Positions 1-4,415 of a stretch of 6,180 nt of DNA are shown here, piece by piece. Within the stretch, counting starts at the first letter, position 1. Each line of letters starts with the position of its first letter. The stretch is from NCBI RefSeq assembly GCF_030515985.1, contig NZ_CP100376.1:59436-65615 (forward strand), read 5' to 3'. The notes under the pieces were generated by a model. The model ran no database searches. It saw only the letters and a list, made by a program, of their open reading frames with translations, and was not told where the DNA came from. Position numbers and translations under genes: made by a program. The stretch comes from Corynebacterium accolens (lineage in GTDB: Bacteria > Actinomycetota > Actinomycetes > Mycobacteriales > Mycobacteriaceae).

Positions 1-67
1 CCCGCCGGCGAATCGCGTCCTTGCCCAGCCCCTGCTCGCGCAACTGCGCAGTCGTCCATGCCCCCAT
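1..67 (-). CDS. N-terminus of AbiEi-antitoxin-like / DUF559-associated protein (partial)
   Basis: Only the first 22 codons are in the window; the gene continues past position 1. The peptide starts MGAWTTAQLREQGLGKDAIR and ends with two more arginines. The pattern 'T-x-QLR-x-x-G-hydrophobic-x-x-x-AI-R-R' resembles the opening winged-helix segment of actinobacterial AbiEi-type (type IV toxin-antitoxin) antitoxin-domain proteins, which often continue into a DUF559/restriction-like nuclease domain. That family is inferred from the start alone. The ATG (complement 65-67) is well fixed because an in-frame TAG lies at complement 77-79, only 9 nt upstream, with no other start between. There is no strong Shine-Dalgarno sequence; a TANNNT hexamer (TAGGTT, complement 74-79) sits 6 nt before the ATG, compatible with a leaderless transcript. 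It faces the same way as the permease at 529-1932 but is separated from it by 461 nt of repeat-rich DNA, so it is probably transcribed separately. Confidence 0.45.
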   Translation of the reverse strand, partial: MGAWTTAQLREQGLGKDAIRRR

Positions 68-120
68 GGCTTCAACCTAAAGAAGCAGCCGCCTCCCCGT
101 CCATACGGCTTTCGCCAGCC

Positions 121-129
121 TGTGGATAA
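121..129 (-). promoter_or_regulatory. Perfect DnaA box (TTATCCACA), copy 1
   Basis: The plus strand reads TGTGGATAA, the complement of the consensus DnaA box TTATCCACA. It lies within a 12-bp block CCTGTGGATAAC (119-130) repeated at 171-182. Relative to the partial minus-strand gene starting at 67 the box lies in the upstream promoter zone. DnaA binding is inferred from the exact consensus match; a 9-mer can occur by chance, but two identical copies 52 bp apart make that less likely. Confidence 0.55.
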
Positions 130-172
130 CCGTCCCATTTCACGGTCCCACGGTCCATTTTCGTCGCCGCCC

Positions 173-181
173 TGTGGATAA
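173..181 (-). promoter_or_regulatory. Perfect DnaA box (TTATCCACA), copy 2
   Basis: Second exact DnaA-box consensus, in the same orientation as the first. The start-to-start distance is 52 bp, close to five helical turns, so both sites would lie on the same face of the DNA. The shared flanking block is CCTGTGGATAAC (171-182). No AT-rich unwinding element or dnaA/dnaN gene is nearby, so this does not look like oriC. A DnaA-titrating or DnaA-regulated site is possible. Confidence 0.55.
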
Positions 182-205
182 CTCCCTCCATGCCTCCCTC
201 GACGT

Positions 206-427
206 CCCCTTCGCGCTCACCGGGGGCCACTTAGATGCGCTGGAGCGTCCCCTGGTGAGCGCGAAGGGCGAGTGTGGTCCCAGCCCGCCCTTTGCGCTCA
301 CGCCCACGCTTTCCGATGTCCATTTCCTCATCCCCGTGACCGCGAGGGGCGGTCCCACACCCGTCGCGCTCACCGGGAGGTGAAAACGCAGTGCCCCGCC
401 CAGCGCTGGTGAGCGCGAAGGGCGGGG
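206..427. repeat. Array of alternating inverted repeats (three palindromic units)
   Basis: Six copies of an element with consensus GGTGAGCGCGAAGGG alternate in orientation. A (207-221, inverted) and B (254-268, direct) are perfect 15-bp complements. C (286-301, inverted) and D (336-351, direct) pair with 13 Watson-Crick pairs, 2 G-T and 1 mismatch. E (364-374, inverted) and F (408-418, direct) are perfect 11-bp complements. The A-B stem extends to 20 bp (207-226 with 249-268) with one G-T pair and a 22-nt loop. Arm-to-arm spacing within a unit is about 45-50 nt and between units shorter, suggesting three tandem copies of one palindromic unit, much like REP/BIME arrays. B can also pair with C (15 of 16), so alternative folds exist. 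I do not recognise it as a named repeat family. Confidence 0.75.
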
Positions 428-429
428 TA
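392..429. terminator. GC-rich hairpin, possible terminator of the leftward genes
   Basis: CCCCGCCC (394-401) and GGGCGGGG (420-427) form a perfect 8-bp stem. An inner 5-bp stem, GCGCT/AGCGC (403-407 with 412-416), is closed by a GGTG tetraloop. Read leftward it lies about 100 nt beyond the permease stop at 529. A TTTT run (complement 383-386) follows 7 nt after the stem, so the U-tract is short and displaced. It could end transcription of the aroP-dapD-permease group, but it also contains repeat element F and may simply be part of the palindromic array. Confidence 0.35.
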
Positions 430-498
430 ATGGGGCGTGAGGGCAGGGACGGGTGTCAGCGGTAGGGCGTGCGGGCGGGGTAACGGGGTGTGAGGCAG
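420..498 (+). repeat. Imperfect direct repeat, 26-27 bp, two copies
   Basis: Copies at 420-446 and 473-498 share GGGCGGGGTAA followed by a GGGG/GTGAGG/CAG block. They differ by two T/C transitions and a one-base indel. The period is 53 bp. The first copy begins inside the right arm of the hairpin at 392-429; the second has no matching left arm nearby. No function can be assigned. It looks like a local duplication in the spacer downstream of the permease. Confidence 0.65.
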
Positions 499-528
499 TG
501 ATGGTGGGCCGGAGGCGGGGAGCGGCCG

Positions 529-1932
529 CTAGGTCAGCGGGAGCGTGGAGGTCGGGTCGATGCCGCGAACCTTGGAATTGAGCACACCCGCGATGGCGAG
601 CACCGTGAACATGGCGGCAGCGGAGAGGAGTTGGGTGCGGGCGGTGGCATCGGTAAGCATGAGCACCGCGATGGCCGCGAAGAGGGCGAGGGCGAACCAG
701 GTGAGGTAGGGGAAGGCCCACATGCGGATGGGGAGGGGATGCAGGGCCTCGAGTTGGCGGCGCAGGCGCAGCTGGCTGACTGCGATGAAGACCCACACGA
801 TGAGCAGGGAGGCGCCGGCGGCGTTGAGCATGAAGGTGAGCAACCAGCCGGTATCGGCGTAGTTGAGGACGACCATGAGCGCGGACAGTGCGACGGACAA
901 GGCGATGGCGGTAGTGGGCACGCCCTCGGTATTGGTGGCGGCGAAGATGCGCGGGGCCTCGCCGCGGGAGGCGAGCGAGTGCATCATGCGGGAGGAGGCG
1001 AAGATTTGCGCGTTGAAGGCGGATAGCAGCGCGAGGACGATGATGACCTCCATGATGCCGGCTGCGCCGGGGATGCCGGCTGCGCCGGGGATGCCGGCGC
1101 GGTCGAGGACCATGGTAAAGGGCGATTCGGCGGCGGTGGAGGCGGCGTCCAGGCTGGAATAGGGAAGCAGGAACGTGATGACGAGGACGGAGCCCAAGTA
1201 GAACACAGAGATGCGCAGGATGGTGGAGCGCACGGCGTTGACGAGGGACTTTTCGGGATCCTCGGATTCGGCGGAGGCGATGGCGACGACCTCGATGCCG
1301 CCGAAGGCGAAGGCGACGGCGAGCAAGCCGGCGGCGACGCCGCCGAGGCCGTTGGGCATGAAGCCATCGGCAAGGAAGACGGATGTGCCCACGAAGGTGT
1401 GGCCGGGCAGGAGGCCGAAGATGAGGAGGACGCCGATGATGAGGAAGGCGATGATGACGACGACCTTGATGAGCGCGAACCAGTACTCGAACTCGCCGAA
1501 GGTGCGCACGCGCAGCAGGTTGACGAGGCCGAAGACGGCGACGCAGATGGCGGCGGGGATCCAGGGCGGGACGTCGAACCACGAGCCGATGAAGCCCGCG
1601 GCGCCGGTGATTTCGGCGCCGAGGACGGCGACGGTGGCGCACCAGTAGATCCACCCTTGGGTAAAGCCCGCCCAGCGGCCGATGCCGTGCTCGGCGTATT
1701 CGGAAAAGGAGCCGGAGGCGGGGATGACTGTTCCCATCTCTCCGAGCATTTGCATCACGAGGATGGCGAGGAAGCCGGCGATCGCGTAGGCGATGATCAC
1801 CGCTGGGCCAGCGGCGGAAATGCCGACGCCCGTGCCAAGGAAGAGACCGGCGCCAATGGTGGAGCCAAGCCCCATCATGGTCAGGTGGCGGACCTTCAGG
1901 CCAGAACCAAGGGCAGAAGAGTTATCAGACAC
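529..1932 (-). CDS. AroP-like amino acid permease (APC superfamily), first copy
   Basis: A 467-residue integral membrane transporter of the amino acid/polyamine/organocation superfamily, amino acid transporter (AAT) group, expected to import an amino acid with protons across the cytoplasmic membrane. Visible marks are the N-terminal MMGLGSTIGAGLF (19-31, the unwound TM1 substrate-site region), MLGEM in TM2 (62-66), GAEITGAA (105-112), [13 protein letters not shown] (202-214, TM6) and [11 protein letters not shown] (300-310, TM8). Hydrophobicity suggests about 12 membrane segments. It strongly resembles C. glutamicum AroP, but substrate cannot be fixed from motifs: aromatic amino acids are most likely, while Phe-, Lys- or Pro-type relatives share them. 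Residues 280-292 carry a duplicated GIPGAA absent from the paralogue at 2969-4327. The start is taken as GTG (complement 1930-1932), giving MSDNSSALGSGLKVRHLTMM; longer frames run into dapD. It lies 47 nt downstream of dapD. Confidence 0.9.
   Translation of the reverse strand: MSDNSSALGSGLKVRHLTMMGLGSTIGAGLFLGTGVGISAAGPAVIIAYAIAGFLAILVMQMLGEMGTVIPASGSFSEYAEHGIGRWAGFTQGWIYWCATVAVLGAEITGAAGFIGSWFDVPPWIPAAICVAVFGLVNLLRVRTFGEFEYWFALIKVVVIIAFLIIGVLLIFGLLPGHTFVGTSVFLADGFMPNGLGGVAAGLLAVAFAFGGIEVVAIASAESEDPEKSLVNAVRSTILRISVFYLGSVLVITFLLPYSSLDAASTAAESPFTMVLDRAGIPGAAGIPGAAGIMEVIIVLALLSAFNAQIFASSRMMHSLASRGEAPRIFAATNTEGVPTTAIALSVALSALMVVLNYADTGWLLTFMLNAAGASLLIVWVFIAVSQLRLRRQLEALHPLPIRMWAFPYLTWFALALFAAIAVLMLTDATARTQLLSAAAMFTVLAIAGVLNSKVRGIDPTSTLPLT
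1054..1098. repeat. 18-bp in-frame tandem duplication inside the permease gene
   Basis: GATGCCGGCTGCGCCGGG occurs at 1054-1071 and again at 1072-1089, and the 18-bp period continues to 1098 (2.5 copies). The frame is kept: the product gains six residues, reading GIPGAAGIPGAAG at residues 280-292, just before the helix beginning IMEVIIVLALL. The other permease in the window has a single IPFAAG at the equivalent place, and C. glutamicum AroP, as I recall it, also has one such motif. It is therefore an insertion in this gene, probably by replication slippage. Confidence 0.9.
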
Positions 1933-1938
1933 TTCTCC

Positions 1939-1944
1939 ATGGTA
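1939..1944 (-). promoter_or_regulatory. Possible -10 element for the first permease
   Basis: TACCAT (complement 1939-1944) fits the corynebacterial -10 core TANNNT and lies 6 nt before the GTG start at 1932. No convincing -35 is seen. The only SD-like string, GGAG, sits too close to the GTG (2 nt) for normal use. Either the gene is translated from a leaderless transcript or it is co-transcribed from dapD and weakly initiated. Confidence 0.3.
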
Positions 1945-1979
1945 TTTCTCGGCCGCAGGGCACGGGAATTGGGGTGGCG

Positions 1980-2951
1980 TTAATTCTTGTGGAGGTCCTC
2001 GTTCAGCGCGACGGCCTCGGCATTCCACTCCACGGCCTCGACGGCACCAGAGACGGAATTGCGGCGCAGCAGCAGGCCGGAGGCACCAGAGAGCTGGGAG
2101 CCCTTGACGGCCTCGCCATTGCCGACGCCCAGGGCCTCAGCCACCTTGCCAAAGACGGCGACCTTGGTGCCGGCGGTGACATAGAGGCCGGCTTCGATAA
2201 CGGCGTCATCGCCAAGCGAAATGCCGATGCCCGAGTTAGCGCCGAGCAGGCAGCGCTCGCCGATGGAAATCACTTCCTTGCCGCCGCCGGACAGGGTGCC
2301 CATGATGGAGGCGCCGCCGCCGATATCGGAGCCATCGCCCACGACGACGCCCGCGGAAATGCGACCTTCCACCATGGAAGCGCCCAGGGTACCGGCGTTG
2401 AAGTTGACGAAGCCCTCGTGCATGACCGTGGTGCCCTCTGCGAGGTGGGCGCCTAAGCGGACGCGGTCGGCGTCACCGATGCGCACACCGGAGGGGACAA
2501 CGTAGTCCACCATGCGGGGGAACTTATCCACGGAGTAGACCACGACGGGGCCGCGGGAGGCGAGGCGGCCGCGCACCATCTGGAAATCGGACACGGCGCA
2601 GGGGCCGTAGTTGGTCCACACCACGTTATTGAGGTGGCGGAAGATGCCGTCCATGTTGAGGCCGTGCGGCTTTACCTCACGGTGGGAGAGCAGGTGGAGG
2701 CGCAGGTAGGCGTCGTAGGTATCGGTCGGGGCCTCGTCGAGGTCAGCGATGGAGGTTTCCACCGCCACGCGGGCCACGCCGCGCTCCTCATCGGGGCCGA
2801 CGAGGGCGGAGAACTGCTGCGGAGTCTCCTCCAAACGCGTCGTGCCGGTGGTCTCTACTTGCTTATCGGTATGAACTGCTGGGAACCAAACGTCCAAGAC
2901 GGTGCCGTCGTGGGTAATGGTTGCCAGGCCACGTGCGGATGCAGAAGTCAT
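1980..2951 (-). CDS. dapD: 2,3,4,5-tetrahydropyridine-2,6-dicarboxylate N-succinyltransferase
   Basis: DapD (EC 2.3.1.117) transfers succinyl from succinyl-CoA to tetrahydrodipicolinate, the entry to the succinylase branch of meso-diaminopimelate/lysine synthesis in the cytoplasm. The 323-residue product matches the long actinobacterial type. An alpha/beta N-terminal domain (about 1-110) is followed by a left-handed beta-helix built of hexapeptide repeats (about 155-265: [20 protein letters not shown], then [20 protein letters not shown] and [20 protein letters not shown]). The conserved block [14 protein letters not shown] (177-190) and MVEGRIS with E195 correspond to the active-site region of M. 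tuberculosis DapD, where a glutamate is implicated in catalysis. The family works as a trimer. The start is ATG at complement 2949-2951, giving [20 protein letters not shown], typical of the family. There is no clear SD. It begins 17 nt after the stop of the upstream permease and is followed after 47 nt by the second permease, all on one strand. Confidence 0.96.
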   Translation of the reverse strand: MTSASARGLATITHDGTVLDVWFPAVHTDKQVETTGTTRLEETPQQFSALVGPDEERGVARVAVETSIADLDEAPTDTYDAYLRLHLLSHREVKPHGLNMDGIFRHLNNVVWTNYGPCAVSDFQMVRGRLASRGPVVVYSVDKFPRMVDYVVPSGVRIGDADRVRLGAHLAEGTTVMHEGFVNFNAGTLGASMVEGRISAGVVVGDGSDIGGGASIMGTLSGGGKEVISIGERCLLGANSGIGISLGDDAVIEAGLYVTAGTKVAVFGKVAEALGVGNGEAVKGSQLSGASGLLLRRNSVSGAVEAVEWNAEAVALNEDLHKN

Positions 2952-2958
2952 GGTGGCT

Positions 2959-2987
2959 AGCTTAGCAATTACTGTCGTACTTGTTCG
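2959..2987 (-). promoter_or_regulatory. Candidate dapD promoter overlapping the end of the upstream permease
   Basis: On the minus strand TGCTAAGCT (complement 2959-2967) is an extended -10 (TGnTANNNT) lying 7 nt before the dapD ATG. A partial -35, CGAACA (complement 2982-2987), is 17 nt upstream and matches TTGACA at three positions. The spacer contains the TAA stop of the permease. With no ribosome binding site before the ATG, a leaderless dapD transcript from this site is plausible, letting dapD be expressed independently of the permease. Confidence 0.4.
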
Positions 2988-4327
2988 CGCTTGCCCGCGG
3001 GAACCACAAAGGACAAGGCGACGAGTGCGGCAAAGAGGATGATGACGGCGATGACTTGGTTGCGGGCGGAGGGATCAAAGAGCATGAAGATGGTCAGCGC
3101 GGCCAGCGCGGCGGCGGTCGCCCACGGCAACCAGGGGTAGCCGGGCACGCGGATATCCGTGAGCTCGCCGTTTGCTTTCAACTGCGGGTGAAGCTTGAGG
3201 AAGGAGGCGACGATAAACGCCCACACAACCAAGAGGCAGCCACCGACGGCGTTGAAGAGGAAGGCCAGCAGTCCCGGCGGGTTCCAGAATTGGAGGCCCA
3301 CCGAGGCGAAGGCGAAGATCATGGACAAGATGACGGCGTTGATGGGGGAGCCGGAGTGGTTGGTCTTGAGGAAGAACTTGGGCGCGCAGTGGTCCTTGGC
3401 CATGTCAAAGACCAAGCGGGAGTTGGCGTAAATTTGGGCGTTAAAGGCGGACAACAGGGCCAGCGCGATGATGGCCTCCATGAAGCCTGCGGCGAAAGGA
3501 ATCTTGGCGGCCTCGAGCACCAAGGTAAACGGCGAATCGGCGGCGGCATCGGCATCTTGAATCTGGCTAAATGGCAGGGCCATGGTGATGACCACGATGG
3601 AGCCGATGTAGAAGATCATGATGCGCACGATGATGGCGCGCACTGCGGTAGCCACGTTGCGGGCGGGGTCCTCCGACTCGGCGGCGGCGATGGTGACCAG
3701 CTCGATGCCGCCGAAGGCGAAGGCCACGGCGAGCAGCCCCGCGGCGAAGCCCGGCATGCCATTGGGCAGGAAGTTATCGGTGAAGTTGGTGCCGGCGCGG
3801 GAGAGATCCATGCCGGGCAGGATGCCGAGTGCCATGAGGATGCCGACGACGAGGAAGGCGAGGATGACGGCGACCTTGATGATGGCGAACCAGAACTCGA
3901 ATTCACCGAAACCGCGGACGGCGGCGAAATTCACCACGGCGAAAAAGGCCACCGCGATGAGCGCGGGAATCCACGGGGCGATATCGAACCAACTGCCGAT
4001 GATCGCGGCGGCGCCCGTGATCTCGGCACCCATGACCATGATGAGCATGAACCAGTAGATCCAGCCCATCGTAAAGCGCGCCCAGTGGCCGAAAGCTTGG
4101 CCGGCGTAGGTGGAAAAGGAACCCAGGGAGGGACGCGCCGCGGCTATTTCCCCGAGCATCCACATGATGAGCGCGATGAGGACGCCGGCGACGGCATAAG
4201 AGATGAGCACCGAGGTGCCGGAGATTTGGATTCCCAATCCGACGCCCAAGAAGAGACCGGCACCCACCGCGGAGCCAAGGCCCATCATGGTGAGGTGTCG
4301 CGATTTCAATTGTGTGGCTTCGGCCAT
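2969..4327 (-). CDS. aroP: AroP-type aromatic amino acid permease (APC superfamily), second copy
   Basis: A 452-residue AAT-group transporter expected to take up aromatic amino acids by proton symport at the cytoplasmic membrane. Motifs are [13 protein letters not shown] (14-26, TM1), [15 protein letters not shown] (57-71), [15 protein letters not shown] (100-114), [13 protein letters not shown] (197-209, TM6), [17 protein letters not shown] (291-307, TM8) and [20 protein letters not shown] (344-363). About 12 hydrophobic segments are evident. These features and its place beside dapE match C. glutamicum aroP, which adjoins dapE; the symbol rests on that resemblance and position. The start is ATG at complement 4325-4327, giving [15 protein letters not shown], preceded by a good SD (AAGGTGG, 5 nt away); an open frame reaching 4741 overlaps dapE and is rejected. 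Divergent from dapE, it leads a leftward run with dapD 17 nt downstream. It is clearly paralogous to the permease at 529-1932 and lacks that gene's duplicated GIPGAA. Confidence 0.92.
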   Translation of the reverse strand: MAEATQLKSRHLTMMGLGSAVGAGLFLGVGLGIQISGTSVLISYAVAGVLIALIMWMLGEIAAARPSLGSFSTYAGQAFGHWARFTMGWIYWFMLIMVMGAEITGAAAIIGSWFDIAPWIPALIAVAFFAVVNFAAVRGFGEFEFWFAIIKVAVILAFLVVGILMALGILPGMDLSRAGTNFTDNFLPNGMPGFAAGLLAVAFAFGGIELVTIAAAESEDPARNVATAVRAIIVRIMIFYIGSIVVITMALPFSQIQDADAAADSPFTLVLEAAKIPFAAGFMEAIIALALLSAFNAQIYANSRLVFDMAKDHCAPKFFLKTNHSGSPINAVILSMIFAFASVGLQFWNPPGLLAFLFNAVGGCLLVVWAFIVASFLKLHPQLKANGELTDIRVPGYPWLPWATAAALAALTIFMLFDPSARNQVIAVIILFAALVALSFVVPAGKREQVRQ

Positions 4328-4332
4328 AATTA

Positions 4333-4339
4333 CCACCTT
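4333..4339 (-). promoter_or_regulatory. Ribosome binding site of aroP
   Basis: AAGGTGG (complement 4333-4339) matches AAGGAGG at six of seven positions and stands 5 nt before the ATG at 4327. It fixes the start of aroP and is one of only two good SD sequences in the window; the other precedes the LOG gene. Confidence 0.75.
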
Positions 4340-4401
4340 GTGAGAGGTTATTTTTTGCAGTGAAGTGAACATTACACAATGCAACGGACCCAGCGGGGCG
4401 C

Positions 4402-4407
4402 TACCAT
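4402..4407 (+). promoter_or_regulatory. Possible -10 element for dapE
   Basis: TACCAT fits TANNNT and ends 8 nt before the GTG start of dapE at 4416. No SD precedes that GTG, so transcription may begin at or next to the start codon. The same hexamer, also followed by GG, precedes the permease start at 1932. No good -35 is visible, so this is a weak call. Confidence 0.35.
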
Positions 4408-4415
4408 GGCGGCTT

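Larger units (their letters stand above)
68..528. other. Repeat-rich non-coding spacer
   Basis: About 460 nt between the partial gene at the left edge and the stop codon of the first permease. I see no credible gene: the open frames here translate to low-complexity peptides built from the repeats themselves (recurring VSAKG/FALT-type strings) and lack convincing start contexts. The spacer instead holds two perfect DnaA boxes (121-129, 173-181), six alternating inverted elements (206-427), a strong hairpin (392-429) and a direct repeat (420-498). The heptamer GGTCCCA also recurs at 144-150, 276-282 and 351-357. The permease stop codon is overlapped by a short perfect palindrome, AGCGGCCGCT (521-530), which may be chance in GC-rich DNA. 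Confidence 0.75.
4328..4415. promoter_or_regulatory. Divergent aroP / dapE promoter region
   Basis: The 88-nt spacer must hold the promoters for both directions. Leftward, TAACCT (complement 4345-4350) or TAATGT (in the complement of 4368-4376) could be the aroP -10; neither has a good -35. Rightward, TACCAT (4402-4407) is the best dapE candidate. There is an A/T-rich patch (TTATTTTTT, 4348-4356), a tandem GTGAA pair (4360-4369) and a short imperfect dyad CATT-ACAC-AATG (4370-4381), any of which could be a regulator site, though none matches an operator I recognise. Confidence 0.45.

Noticed and set aside
174..383. 69-codon plus-strand frame in the spacer
   Set aside because: It begins inside a DnaA box and its peptide is just the translated inverted repeats; no SD and no recognisable family.
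206..427. CRISPR array
   Set aside because: Repeats are short, alternate in orientation and have unequal spacing; CRISPR repeats are in the same orientation with uniform spacers.
68..528. Insertion sequence or phage attachment site
   Set aside because: No transposase or integrase, no paired terminal inverted repeats with target duplication, and no tRNA gene.
521..530. AGCGGCCGCT palindrome at the permease stop
   Set aside because: A 10-bp palindrome is expected by chance in GC-rich DNA; too short for a terminator stem with no loop.
140..1654. 504-codon open frame on the minus strand
   Set aside because: It overlaps the real permease in another frame; the product is an arginine/proline/histidine-rich shadow typical of GC-rich DNA with no domain.
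1399..1983. 194-codon plus-strand frame opposite the first permease
   Set aside because: Acidic, low-complexity antisense shadow; no start context.
1933..2028. N-terminal extension of the first permease into dapD
   Set aside because: The added residues are arginine/proline-rich, unlike the family, and overlap the dapD 3' end.
2981..4363. 460-codon plus-strand frame opposite aroP
   Set aside because: Glycine/aspartate/histidine-rich antisense shadow of the aroP coding frame.
4370..4381. CATT-N4-AATG as an operator
   Set aside because: Arms of only four bases do not extend and match no regulator site I know; kept only as a low-interest note.
4365..4415. Upstream GTG start for dapE adding 17 residues
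   Set aside because: The extra residues have no match to DapE N-termini and cover the shared promoter region; GTG 4416 aligns with the family.
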